This document shows, piece after piece, positions 8,748-18,014 of a stretch of DNA of 64,000 nucleotides (position 1 is its first letter; each line of letters begins with the position of its first letter). The notes under the pieces were generated by a model that was given only the letters and a program-made list of their open reading frames with translations, was not told where the DNA came from and did not search any database. A program made the translations under genes and the position numbers. This DNA is from Siphonobacter aquaeclarae (GTDB lineage Bacteria > Bacteroidota > Bacteroidia > Cytophagales > Spirosomataceae): assembly GCF_900103285.1 (NCBI RefSeq), contig NZ_FNGS01000004.1, positions 477,960-541,959 on the forward strand, written 5' to 3'.

Positions 8748-11700
8748 ATGAAGAACTCTACTCTCCCGGGGGTGCAAAAGAGTCGCACCTTCAGACGGCA
8801 GCAGGCAGGCTACACGGGCCTCCGCTACCTGTCGTTGCTGATTGCCGTCCTCTTCGGCATGCAGCAGGCGATGGCCCAGTATACGGCGGCGACCTGTAAT
8901 ACGCTTACGCCGATTGTGAACCCGACATTCGGCAACCTGACCGTCACGTCGAGCCAGTTGATTGGAGATCAGTTCTCCAACAAAGCGCGTGTCATTGACA
9001 GCGACCTCACGAACACATCCAGCTTTTCGTTCATCATTGGCGGTTCTGCCTGGCTGGAAGTGAAAGACAACAATGCGACTTCCACTAACGTATACCCGGC
9101 AGGAAGTTTTGCTGGATTCGTCGTGAGCGACAATACACTGCTTTCGGTGCTGGGTACTCTGACCATTACCACGTATCTCGGCGGAACGCAACAGGAAACC
9201 CAGTCTTCGGCGGGTCTGTTGTCTACCGGGCTTCTGGCAGGGCAATCGAAAGTCGGGTTCTATACCACCAAGACGTTTGACCGGATCCGCCTGAGCTATT
9301 CCGCGCTGGGCGCCGGAACGATCAGCGTCTATTACGCTGTCCTTCAGCGTTACTGCGCAGGACCGGCATTGGCCTGTAACACAGCTACCTACCTCAACAA
9401 CCCCACCTATGGCGCGCACATCAACCCGGATCGTACGGGCTTCAGCGGCGTATCAGTGGGTACGATGAGTGATCTCGATAATATCACGAGCTCCAGTACA
9501 TCTGACTTTGCCACCGTCGCACTCAACGTAGGGCTGCTGGCATCAGCGAACGTATCGGTAGTCGATCCGACGACGGATTACGACGCGGGTCTCTTCGCCG
9601 GTTTCGAAATTGAAAACGCTGGGCTGCTCAACGTAGGTGTTCTTTCCAACTTTGTCATCACCACCTATAAGGATGGCGTTCTGCAGGAAGCTTCCAACAC
9701 CGGCGGCAATACACTCGCATCGGTTGGCGTACTCAGCGCCTCGGGTCGTCAGAAAATCGGCTTCATCACCACGAAGCAATTTGACGAAGTCCGCCTGACA
9801 ATCAACCAGCCGGTCAGCCTCAACCTCGGCAGCACCCAGGTATATGGCCTGATAGTCCAGAAATTCTGCGCAGGCGCTGCGCTGGCCTGCAATACGCCGA
9901 CCAAGGTAGTTGAAGGCACTTTCCCGGTTATTGTTGACGCAGGTCAGTCCGGTATCGGTGGCGCCGCTTGTGTGGGCTGCTCGGTGTCAGGAGCGAACAA
10001 CGTCATCGACGCCGACCAGACGAACTTCGCCACGATTACGTTGACCGGCGGCGTCGCCGTGAGCGGTGCGATTGCTGTGAAAGACGTCGTAACCGACTAC
10101 CCTGCCGGCACGTTTGTCGGATTTGACATTGCCCGCCCGAGCCTCCTCGGCATCGGCGTCCTGGATGGCCTGTCTATAGTTACGTATAAAGACGGCGTAC
10201 AAGTGGAATCCATCAACTCCACAAGCCTCGCTGCAGTGGGCAGTTCCGTACTCGCCGGCAACGGCAGAAGAACGGTAGGCTTCCTGGCCTCGCAGCCGTT
10301 TGACGAAGCAAAACTCGTCGTTACGCAAACCATTGGCGTTACCCTCGGTACCACGACGGTTTACGGCGCGGTTCTCCAGAAATTCTGCGTGCCGACTACT
10401 CCGCTCGCCTGCAACACGCTGACGACAGTCACCAACCCGAATTTCCCGGTTTATGTAGACGGCGCCCAGTCAGGTACGGATGGAGTTGCCTGCGTTGCCT
10501 GTAGCCTCAATAACTCGCAAAACGCAGTAGATGCCGATGCGACCAACTACGCGACAATGGTACTTGCTGCCGGCGTAGCTGCTTCCGGTACATTCGCTGT
10601 GGCCAACGCCCTCGAAACCTATCCGGCCAATACCTTCGCCGGATTTGACATCGAGTCGGCCACGCTGCTGTCACTCGGTGTAATCGGTTCCACCGCTACT
10701 ATTCAGCTGTATAACAATGGCACGCTGGTACAAACCGGAACGGGCAACGCCCTGATCGTCGGCGCTTCTACTTCGCTGCTGACGGGCGTGACACGGCAGA
10801 CGGTGGGTATCGTAGGCACAGTTCCGTTCGACGAAGTGAAGATCTCCTTCAACCAGACGGTAGGAGCCGACCTCGGCAACATCAAAATCTACGGCGCCGT
10901 GTTCGAGAAAACCTGTGCCGGCACCATTGCCTGCAACGGTACCTATTACCTCAACACACCTGACTTCCCGGCTGTTATCAACGGCGCCAACACCGGCTTC
11001 ACCGGCGTTGCCTGCGCAGCCTGTACGATTCAGGATGCCTGGAACGTGGTATCTGCCAGCACGACGGACTTCGCCCGTATCACCAACACGGCCGGCGGTC
11101 TTTCACAAGGTTCCATTTCTGTCCTGAACGCGGTAGACACCTACCCCATCGGAACGTTTGCCGGTTTCACCATCAAGAAGAACTCGTTCCTCATAGCGGC
11201 GGATCTCCTCCCCTACGTAACGGTGACGACCTACCTCGACGGCGTACAACAGGAATCGAAGAATGCAGGTAACCTCCTCGATCTGTCGGTTCTGGTACAG
11301 ATCTTCGGTAACAACGGAGACTTCTTCAATGTCGGTTTTGCAGCTACCAAGCCGTTTGACGAAATCAAACTGAGCGTAGGCTCGCTTGTCGGTGCCCTGG
11401 CTTCCTTCGTTGATGTCTACGGCGCATTTGTGGATACCCGCTCTGTTGTAGGCGGCGTGCTGGGTTGCGTGAGCAACATCATCAAGCCTGATTTCGCTGT
11501 TTCGAACAAAAACACGGCGGTAACAGGCGATGTCCATACGAACGACGCAGTACCGGCCGGAACTACGTACGGCCAGCCTGCTGCTCCGACTTCCAGCCCT
11601 GCAGGTTCTACCCCGACGCTGACGGTCAACTCCGACGGCACCTTCACCTTCCAGAGCTCGACTCCGGGTGTGTATGTATACGACGTGCCGGTCTGCGTAC

Positions 11701-12797
11701 CCGGCCAGGCAGCTCCCTGCCCAACGTCTCCGCTGACGATCACGGTCATTGACCCGGCAGTAAATACCAACAAACCGGTTGTAAACCCGGATGCAGTTAC
11801 CATCAAGGGCGCCGCTTCCAACCCGGCAGCCGTTACCATTGATGTCAAAGCCAACGACGGCCCCGGCAACAACGGCGGCACGCTCGGTACTCCGACGATC
11901 ACGACACCTGCCACCAGCGGTACGGTTTCCATTGTAGGCGGCAAGGCCGTTTACACGCCGAATGCAGGATTCTCCGGCAAAGACACCTTCGTGTATCAGG
12001 TTTGCGAAACTCCGGGCGGACTCTGCCAGACGGCAACCGTTACGGTGATCGTTCTCGATCCGGGTGCCGCCAACACGACTTCGGCAACGGATGACTATGT
12101 CGCAACGAACAAGAACGCAGCCGTTTCGGGCAACGTGAAGACCAACGATTACGATCCGGAAGGCAACAACCAGACGGTCAACTTCGCAGTGACGTCTGTT
12201 GTAGGCAAGGGCTCTCTCACCTTCGGTGCAGACGGCAGCTTCACCTTCACACCGGCCGCCGGCTTCACAGGTCCGGTTGACTTCACTTACACAACCACGG
12301 ATGACGGAACGCCTGCGGCTTCGGCTTCCGGTACGTTGCATTTGCTGGTGAGAGATCTGGTGTCTGACTTTACGCCGAACATCCTGATTGATGGTCTCAA
12401 CTTCGGTCCTTCGACCGTCGGAGTTCCCCGTGATTTCATCGTCAATATTGCTGAGATCAACCACGTTGCTTCAACCGGTAACATCAAGTTCCGGATTCAG
12501 AAACTTTCGGCCTTTGACATCACCTACTCCACATCAAGCGGCAATTCCAACGTACTCGGAGGAGTAGCCAATTCCAATGGAGACTGGACCTTCACCGAAG
12601 ACGCCGGATACATCACCGTTGAGACCTCTACAGGCATCCCTGCTTTTGGAAATAAGGTAGTCGGTTTCAAGATTACCCGTAAGACAGGTATCGGTGTAAA
12701 CACAATCCAGAACATCAACGTGACCTTGTTCCCGTCTACGGGAGGCGAATCCAACTTCCCCAACAACATTGCTGTCACGGCTGTTACCACCAACTAA
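8748..12797 (+). CDS. Large secreted adhesin-like protein with five ~165-residue repeats
   Basis: The 1349-residue protein has an extended N-terminus (residues 1-26) before the signal-peptide core LLIAVLFGMQQAMAQ. Five homologous modules cover about residues 50-203, 210-374, 381-547, 555-723 and 729-895. They share the marks ACNT at the start, GVACxxC, YPAGTFxGF, TYxDGVxQES, PFDEVKL and VYGA. Modules 3-5 carry the extra paired Cys. Residues ~908-1205 hold three cadherin-like/bacterial Ig tandem modules with TNDxxPxG and DGSFTFTPAAGFTG segments. Residues ~1215-1349 form another beta-rich domain. No canonical T9SS sorting domain is visible at the C-terminus, but the next gene has one. The likely role is surface adhesion or matrix. 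The repeat family is not one I recognise. Confidence 0.8.
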   Translation: MKNSTLPGVQKSRTFRRQQAGYTGLRYLSLLIAVLFGMQQAMAQYTAATCNTLTPIVNPTFGNLTVTSSQLIGDQFSNKARVIDSDLTNTSSFSFIIGGSAWLEVKDNNATSTNVYPAGSFAGFVVSDNTLLSVLGTLTITTYLGGTQQETQSSAGLLSTGLLAGQSKVGFYTTKTFDRIRLSYSALGAGTISVYYAVLQRYCAGPALACNTATYLNNPTYGAHINPDRTGFSGVSVGTMSDLDNITSSSTSDFATVALNVGLLASANVSVVDPTTDYDAGLFAGFEIENAGLLNVGVLSNFVITTYKDGVLQEASNTGGNTLASVGVLSASGRQKIGFITTKQFDEVRLTINQPVSLNLGSTQVYGLIVQKFCAGAALACNTPTKVVEGTFPVIVDAGQSGIGGAACVGCSVSGANNVIDADQTNFATITLTGGVAVSGAIAVKDVVTDYPAGTFVGFDIARPSLLGIGVLDGLSIVTYKDGVQVESINSTSLAAVGSSVLAGNGRRTVGFLASQPFDEAKLVVTQTIGVTLGTTTVYGAVLQKFCVPTTPLACNTLTTVTNPNFPVYVDGAQSGTDGVACVACSLNNSQNAVDADATNYATMVLAAGVAASGTFAVANALETYPANTFAGFDIESATLLSLGVIGSTATIQLYNNGTLVQTGTGNALIVGASTSLLTGVTRQTVGIVGTVPFDEVKISFNQTVGADLGNIKIYGAVFEKTCAGTIACNGTYYLNTPDFPAVINGANTGFTGVACAACTIQDAWNVVSASTTDFARITNTAGGLSQGSISVLNAVDTYPIGTFAGFTIKKNSFLIAADLLPYVTVTTYLDGVQQESKNAGNLLDLSVLVQIFGNNGDFFNVGFAATKPFDEIKLSVGSLVGALASFVDVYGAFVDTRSVVGGVLGCVSNIIKPDFAVSNKNTAVTGDVHTNDAVPAGTTYGQPAAPTSSPAGSTPTLTVNSDGTFTFQSSTPGVYVYDVPVCVPGQAAPCPTSPLTITVIDPAVNTNKPVVNPDAVTIKGAASNPAAVTIDVKANDGPGNNGGTLGTPTITTPATSGTVSIVGGKAVYTPNAGFSGKDTFVYQVCETPGGLCQTATVTVIVLDPGAANTTSATDDYVATNKNAAVSGNVKTNDYDPEGNNQTVNFAVTSVVGKGSLTFGADGSFTFTPAAGFTGPVDFTYTTTDDGTPAASASGTLHLLVRDLVSDFTPNILIDGLNFGPSTVGVPRDFIVNIAEINHVASTGNIKFRIQKLSAFDITYSTSSGNSNVLGGVANSNGDWTFTEDAGYITVETSTGIPAFGNKVVGFKITRKTGIGVNTIQNINVTLFPSTGGESNFPNNIAVTAVTTN
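8895..11432 (+). repeat. Five tandem in-gene repeats of about 500 bases
   Basis: In-frame repeat units at about 8895-9356, 9375-9869, 9888-10388, 10410-10916 and 10932-11432 encode the five ~165-residue modules of the adhesin. The DNA is diverged between units, so the array is old rather than a recent duplication, though units 3 and 4 look closest. Confidence 0.75.
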
Positions 12798-12806
12798 TCC
12801 AGAGGT

Positions 12807-12833
12807 CTGGCTCCGGTATATTGCCGGAGTCAG
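12807..12833 (+). other. Intercistronic hairpin after the adhesin gene
   Basis: A 10-bp stem (12807-12816 with 12824-12833, one G-T pair) and a 7-base loop lie between the adhesin stop and the next start codon. No T-tract follows, so it may stabilise or process the transcript rather than end it. Confidence 0.55.
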
Positions 12834-12857
12834 GCCCTCGGCTAAAACGTTTATTTT

Positions 12858-13907
12858 ATGAAAAAGATACTAGCACTTTTTCTCGCAACCTTCGCCTCAC
12901 AGGCAGCTTTTGCTCAAGCGGATCCGGGGGTTAATATCAATGCTACTCCGTCGACTTTCAATGTCGGAGCGACTACCACCTTTCAAGTTGATATCAGCAA
13001 CGGAGGGAATCTGGATATTTCACAAGGCTGCTTGGTTGTTACGGTTTCCGTTCCTTCTGGCGTAGCAACCATAACCGGCCTTGGCCCAGGCAGCAATTCT
13101 GCATGGACATCGACTATCCTTGACGGCGGAGCCACAATCCGACTGGTCAATGCAAACGGAGCATTTCCGGCTTTCTCTGCCTTGCAAACAGTTTTCGTAA
13201 CGGCTACAGGAGCAGCTGCATCCGGCGGAGCCCTTAATGTATCGGCCAACATCAGCTACAGTCTTTCCGGTGGATGCTCGGCTGCAGGAAACCTGTCGAC
13301 TACGAACGACAACTCCTCTACCAGTATTACCGTCAACGAAGCCCCCACCCCCGTCACCATTGCTTCCTTTACCGCGAAAGCCGTCGGAACCAATGCACAA
13401 CTCGACTGGGTGACGTCTTCGGAGCGCAACAACGCTTTCTTCGACATCCAGCACTCGACCGATCTCAAGGTATTTGAGTCGGTCGGAAAGATTGCCGGAA
13501 AAGGCACGACCAGCGCGCGCAACACGTATACCTTCACGCACTTCAACCCGGACCCCGCGGTGATTCACTATTACCGGCTTCGCCAGGTGGACAACGACGG
13601 TACTTATGCCGATCAGCCGGTAAAGTCGGTCCAGTTTGATTCCTACGTCGGCATTGCCCTCAAGGCACACGCCGATCCGGGTCGTAACGTGCGGGTATTT
13701 GTGGATTACGGCGACGACAATCTCTCCTCTGCAGCCACGGTTTCGCTCCTGGATGTAACGGGTCAGAAGGTCGGCACCCGGAGTATTCAGCTCGTGAAAG
13801 GACGCAATACCGTTGACTTCGCCTCAGGTTCACTCGCCTCCGGCGTGTACCTGGTACGGCTGGAAAACCCGTCCAAAAACACATCTGTCCGAATCGTTCT
13901 ACCTTAA
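12858..13907 (+). CDS. T9SS type A sorting-domain protein, paralogue A
   Basis: This 349-residue secreted protein starts with a signal peptide (MKKILALFLATFASQAAFA). Residues ~22-155 form a DUF11-like beta-sandwich, with wording such as FQVDISNGGNLDI. Residues ~165-270 form the common Bacteroidota module that begins VTIASFTAKAVGTNAQLDW and includes HYYRLRQVDNDG. The last ~80 residues are a T9SS sorting domain with SLLDVTGQKVG and the terminal GVYLVRLENPSK, ending VRIVLP. It lies 60 bases after the adhesin gene and is probably co-transcribed, so it could be a surface partner of the adhesin. A paralogue with the same layout is at 18015-19076. Confidence 0.85.
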   Translation: MKKILALFLATFASQAAFAQADPGVNINATPSTFNVGATTTFQVDISNGGNLDISQGCLVVTVSVPSGVATITGLGPGSNSAWTSTILDGGATIRLVNANGAFPAFSALQTVFVTATGAAASGGALNVSANISYSLSGGCSAAGNLSTTNDNSSTSITVNEAPTPVTIASFTAKAVGTNAQLDWVTSSERNNAFFDIQHSTDLKVFESVGKIAGKGTTSARNTYTFTHFNPDPAVIHYYRLRQVDNDGTYADQPVKSVQFDSYVGIALKAHADPGRNVRVFVDYGDDNLSSAATVSLLDVTGQKVGTRSIQLVKGRNTVDFASGSLASGVYLVRLENPSKNTSVRIVLP

Positions 13908-13929
13908 CGATACCCTGTCTAGCAAGTCG

Positions 13930-13958
13930 GGCCGCTCCTTGGGGAGCGGCCTTTTTTT
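13930..13958 (+). terminator. Rho-independent terminator after the T9SS protein gene
   Basis: A perfect 9-bp GC-rich stem (13930-13938 with 13943-13951), a TTGG loop and seven Ts follow 22 bases after the stop codon. Confidence 0.9.
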
Positions 13959-14084
13959 GTCTTCATCCCGGAAATGGACAATCCGAAGATCGCTTTTCAC
14001 TTGATCCGGAAGGCGGGGTATACGTACCGGTTTTTTCTGACATTTTCCGCAGACAGCGGTCTAACAGCCCTCAAAAGCGTTCCC

Positions 14085-14092
14085 TATCTTTG
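14085..14092 (+). promoter_or_regulatory. -7 box in the gap before the TonB-receptor gene
   Basis: TATCTTTG is an exact TAnnTTTG match. It lies within the gene-free stretch 13959-14342 and would give a leader of about 250 bases before the start at 14343. I found no riboswitch signature and no credible small gene in this gap. Confidence 0.5.
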
Positions 14093-14342
14093 TTCTAGTA
14101 AAATTCCCCGGTCTGTCGCCAACCATATCCGGGACCTCTCTACCTTAAAAAACCACAATTCAGTAGTTCCTTCTGTTTCCCGGAGGCTGCGTCGTTTTGA
14201 CCGGCTTTCAGGTGCTTTAACACCACACCAGTAAAACGTATCTGTTTCTGTGCCGACGGGCCGCGCACCACCGCGATCCATCGGAAATGGTCTAACGCAC
14301 TTGTTATCCGCATACCCCCGCCAAGGGTATGGACGCACCGCT

Positions 14343-16736
14343 ATGAAACGTCTTCTCTTCCTTGTCCACCTGACGGGGACGGCTCTATGGTCGTGCCTTA
14401 CGTCAACTACCGCGCAGGCGCAGTCCGCCGTTGTGCTGCGCGGAACCGTCCGGGATGCTCAGACGGGCGTCCCGATTCCGGGTGTGGCGGTCGCTATCCG
14501 CGAAACCCGCGGAGGTACGCTGACCGATACTACCGGCGCCTATTTCCTTTCCTTTTCGAAAGGAGGCGAATACCATATTTCGTATAGTTCGATAGGTTAC
14601 CAAACCGCAACCATCCGGGTGCGACCGGGAGCAGGTACTGCGGTGCATATGAACCTGAAAACGGCCCCTGCGCATCTCCAGGAAGTGATCGTTACCGGGC
14701 AGTCGGGGGCTTCGTCCCGGGTGTCGGAGACCGTACAGATGTCGGGCCTCTCGATCCCCATGCAGCAGATCCGGGAAATCCCGAGCGTGCTGGGTGAAAA
14801 GGATGTACTCAAAGCTCTCCAGCTCATGCCCGGCGTCCAGAAAAGCGCTGAAGGCACTACCGGCTTGTATGTCCGGGGAGGCGGGCCGGATCAGAACCTG
14901 GTGCTGCTTGACGGTATCCCGATCTACCATACTTCCCACCTTTTCGGGTTTTTCTCGCTTTTCAACGGAGATGCCATTCAGTCGGTCAACCTCATGAAAG
15001 GCGGATTTCCGGCGCGGTTCGGAGGGCGGCTTTCCTCCGTCATCGAAATGCAGATGCGCGAAGGTGATTTTCAGCGGTTCCGGATGGAAGGAGGTATCGG
15101 CCTGATCTCAAGCCGTCTTTCCCTCGAAACCCCGATTCAGAAAGGCAAGTCTTCGTTTCTGTTCTCCGCCCGGCGGACCTATGCCGACCTGGCCATCCGC
15201 CCGTTTCTTTCCGGCATGGAAGAGCGGAACGGGTACTTCTACGACCTCAACGGCAAGCTCAGCTTCCACCTCGGCCCCAAAGACAAACTAACCCTGAGCG
15301 GCTACTGGGGAAACGACTACTTCAAGTATGCGACCGAAGGTACCATCAGCAGGGAGAGGGGACACTTTGTCTGGGGAAACGGTGTCGGTGGACTACGCTG
15401 GACGCATGCCTTCCGGCCGTCGTTTCTGTCGACCGTATCCCTCCTTTTCACGCATTACCATTCCGCCGCCGATCTCGAACGAAACGTTATTTCCGACAAC
15501 AACAAGAAGGTCAAATACTTCCTGCACAATGAATCGACGATCTACGACTACACTGCAAAAGCCGATTTCCAATGGCTGCCCGGCACCCGCCACCAGCTTC
15601 AGGCCGGCTTTCAGCTAACGTCGCATCAGTTTAATCCCAGCAGCGTCACCAGTACAAATGAATACGGGTTGAAACCGCCGTCGCGCGCATCTGCGCAACT
15701 CGACAGCTGGGAAGGCGCCGCCTACATCGAAGATACCTACCAGCCGACGACCCGTTTGCGCATCAATGCCGGACTGCGCTACAGTGCCTTCCGCAGCAAA
15801 AAGAAATATTACTTCCAGCCGGAGCCACGTCTTTCGCTGGCCTACCAGTTTCCGGGAAACTGGGCCGTCAAGGCGTCATACGCATCGATGAACCAGTACA
15901 TTCATTTGCTGTCGAATTCGGGTATCGGATTGCCGACAGACCTCTGGATACCATCGACCGACCGTACTCCACCCCAGCGCTCCCAGCAGGTGGCACTCGG
16001 GCTGGCAAAGGACTTGCGGCCCGGAATCGCCGTGACCCTGGAAGGTTTCTACAAGCGCATGGAGCAGATGGTTGCCTACAGGGAGGGTGCCAGCTCGCTG
16101 AGCTATGACGACACCGGCAAGTGGGAAGACCAGCTTACCTATGGCCGTGGCTGGAGCTATGGGGCCGAATTTCTCCTGCAGAAGAAAACCGGCAAGCTGA
16201 CCGGATGGCTGGGATACACCCTTTCCTGGACCCGCCAGCAGTTTGACGAACTCAACTTCGGCCGGGAATTCTGGGCGAGGTATGACCGGCGACACGATAT
16301 TTCCCTCGTCGGCATTTACCATGTCACTCCCCGGCTGACACTCTCTGCAACGTGGGTTTATGGCACCAATCAGGCCTTCACACTTCCCCGCGGACAGTAC
16401 TGGATTCAGGGAACACCGGCGCTTACCCTCCTCGGGGACGCGAAAGATTACTACACCGGTCGTGTGTTTCAGGAATACGGCAACCGCAACAGCTTCCGGA
16501 CGGCACCCTTCCATCACCTGGATCTGGGTATCCAGTTTCGCAAAGCAAAAGGCCGGTTCGAACGTACCTGGGAAATCTCCGTATACAACGTGTATAACCG
16601 GCAGAATCCTTCCTTTTACTACTTCGACACGGTTAATACATCGACTGAGGCCGGCGTCAAAAACTACCAGAATAAGCTGAAGCAAGTCACTCTGTTCCCC
16701 ATTCTGCCAAGTGTCTCGTACGGATTCCGTTTCTAA
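14343..16736 (+). CDS. TonB-dependent outer-membrane receptor, locus 1
   Basis: This 797-residue protein has a signal peptide ending TAQA. A CarboxypepD_reg-like domain follows at residues ~34-110 (VLRGTVRDAQTGVPIPGVAV, YHISYSSIGYQT). The TonB plug comes next, with VLGEKDVLKALQLMPGVQ, GLYVRGGGPDQNLVLLDGIP and GGFPARFGGRLSS. A long beta-barrel follows and ends in an aromatic strand (VSYGFRF). It would import a ligand across the outer membrane using TonB energy. The ATG at 14343 was chosen because the signal peptide begins there. Twelve bases downstream lies a DUF4249 lipoprotein, the standard partner for this receptor subclass. The ligand is unknown. Confidence 0.92.
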   Translation: MKRLLFLVHLTGTALWSCLTSTTAQAQSAVVLRGTVRDAQTGVPIPGVAVAIRETRGGTLTDTTGAYFLSFSKGGEYHISYSSIGYQTATIRVRPGAGTAVHMNLKTAPAHLQEVIVTGQSGASSRVSETVQMSGLSIPMQQIREIPSVLGEKDVLKALQLMPGVQKSAEGTTGLYVRGGGPDQNLVLLDGIPIYHTSHLFGFFSLFNGDAIQSVNLMKGGFPARFGGRLSSVIEMQMREGDFQRFRMEGGIGLISSRLSLETPIQKGKSSFLFSARRTYADLAIRPFLSGMEERNGYFYDLNGKLSFHLGPKDKLTLSGYWGNDYFKYATEGTISRERGHFVWGNGVGGLRWTHAFRPSFLSTVSLLFTHYHSAADLERNVISDNNKKVKYFLHNESTIYDYTAKADFQWLPGTRHQLQAGFQLTSHQFNPSSVTSTNEYGLKPPSRASAQLDSWEGAAYIEDTYQPTTRLRINAGLRYSAFRSKKKYYFQPEPRLSLAYQFPGNWAVKASYASMNQYIHLLSNSGIGLPTDLWIPSTDRTPPQRSQQVALGLAKDLRPGIAVTLEGFYKRMEQMVAYREGASSLSYDDTGKWEDQLTYGRGWSYGAEFLLQKKTGKLTGWLGYTLSWTRQQFDELNFGREFWARYDRRHDISLVGIYHVTPRLTLSATWVYGTNQAFTLPRGQYWIQGTPALTLLGDAKDYYTGRVFQEYGNRNSFRTAPFHHLDLGIQFRKAKGRFERTWEISVYNVYNRQNPSFYYFDTVNTSTEAGVKNYQNKLKQVTLFPILPSVSYGFRF

Positions 16737-16748
16737 CCCAGCAATACA

Positions 16749-17645
16749 ATGAAAACACGGTACATACTTCCGCTACTCCTGTCGATGACTTCCTGCATCC
16801 AGGAACTTGATGGCATCCTCATCGATAATACGCCCAAACTGGTAGTGGAATGCTACCTCAATCCGGCCGAGCCGGAAATCACGGTAACAGTCAACCGCAA
16901 CCGGGGCATCCAGGGAGACGGCAGCGGCGATAAATCAACCATCAATCCGGTGAAAAATGCGTCCGTTACACTCTCCTATGCAACCCAGGCAGTAAGTCTT
17001 GTCAATGAAAGTACCTCCAATCTCTACCGCATACAGGCTTCGAAATTCCGGCTGGTACCCGGCAGAAGCTACACGCTGAAGGTAAGCGCCCCGGGCCTGC
17101 CGGCTATCCGCGCGGTGTGTACCATACCCCGGCCCGTCGGATCATTGACCAATAAGGACGCCGGCGTCAGTTTTATTGCCGTCGATTCTTCCCGCAGTTC
17201 CTATCAGGCATACCGCCGCCGGACGCTCTCCTGGACCAAATCCCAAACAACGCTGCCCGATTATTACCTCGTCGGATATGGGCAGGGGACACCGTATGCC
17301 TTCAACAACGGCCGGAAGGACACGGCCATCGTGGTCCTGCGGGATACGCGGGTACTTTCGTTTCTGAAGGATACTCGCCAGGCCGGCAGCTATACCAGTT
17401 CTCCGCTTGACTACTACATCGGAACGGCCAAAAAGCCTGCCGAGGCCTCGCTGATCCGGAAGCCTTCCATGTATTCTTTCGTGTATCATACCGACGAAAA
17501 CTATTACCGCTTTTTTGAGTCGATCAAGTCGCAGCGGGAGGTCGGCGATAATCCGTTTGCCGAAGCAGTCCCGGTTTATACCAATATCGGGGGCGGGCTG
17601 GGGGTCTTCGGCGCCTGCGTGATCCAGGTGAAAGAACTTCGTTAA
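16749..17645 (+). CDS. DUF4249 family lipoprotein, locus 1
   Basis: This 298-residue protein starts MKTRYILPLLLSMTSC, with Cys16 in a lipobox, so it is an outer-membrane-associated lipoprotein. The start of the mature part (LVVECYLNPAEPEITVTVNR), a beta-rich body with a VTLSY segment and a SYTLKVSAPG strand, and the position directly after a TonB receptor are typical of DUF4249. These proteins are thought to work with their receptor as a surface lid or ligand-binding partner, as SusD does with SusC, but no structure-based role is established here. A hairpin ends the transcript. Confidence 0.85.
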   Translation: MKTRYILPLLLSMTSCIQELDGILIDNTPKLVVECYLNPAEPEITVTVNRNRGIQGDGSGDKSTINPVKNASVTLSYATQAVSLVNESTSNLYRIQASKFRLVPGRSYTLKVSAPGLPAIRAVCTIPRPVGSLTNKDAGVSFIAVDSSRSSYQAYRRRTLSWTKSQTTLPDYYLVGYGQGTPYAFNNGRKDTAIVVLRDTRVLSFLKDTRQAGSYTSSPLDYYIGTAKKPAEASLIRKPSMYSFVYHTDENYYRFFESIKSQREVGDNPFAEAVPVYTNIGGGLGVFGACVIQVKELR

Positions 17646-17666
17646 CGCAGGCACTCTCCGTTGGAC

Positions 17667-17696
17667 AGGAACGGCCCGGTTTCCGGCGCCGTTCCT
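17667..17696 (+). terminator. Terminator-like hairpin after the DUF4249 gene
   Basis: A perfect 9-bp stem (17667-17675 with 17688-17696) encloses a further CCGG/CCGG pairing. The following tail is only weakly T-rich (CTCATTTTC), so termination strength is uncertain. Confidence 0.6.
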
Positions 17697-17872
17697 GCTC
17701 ATTTTCGGGCAGTTAGCTTATTTTCTTTTTCATAGGCGAGCCCTATCTCTCAAGCGATTATTTAGAATAACTCAAGAAAAAATTAAAGCAACAGGCCATA
17801 AAAAGCTGATAATAAGACCACTACATAAGTAAATATTTTGTTGATTTTTGCTTGGAATTTCCACGACTTCTC

Positions 17873-17880
17873 TAAATTTG
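17873..17880 (+). promoter_or_regulatory. -7 box upstream of T9SS protein paralogue B
   Basis: TAAATTTG is an exact TAnnTTTG match with possible TTG -33 elements 18 and 22 bases upstream. It lies in the AT-rich gene-free stretch 17697-18014 and predicts a leader of about 130 bases. Confidence 0.55.
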
Positions 17881-18014
17881 TCGCCAAGGACAATAGAAAC
17901 AGTACCACCGCACCTCCAGAAGCTTTATCGTTGATGACACTTGTCTCCCGTTTTCGGACGGGCTTGATTCGTTTGTGACCTGCTCGAACGAATGACATAA
18001 AAGCTTTGATTCGT

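Noticed and set aside
11103-12464. A 453-codon minus-strand frame opposite the adhesin
   Set aside because: It mirrors the repetitive adhesin coding sequence and has Arg/Val-rich unnatural composition.
13959-14342. Possible cobalamin riboswitch before the TonB receptor
   Set aside because: No B12 box or GCCACTG-type core could be found; only a -7 box is visible.
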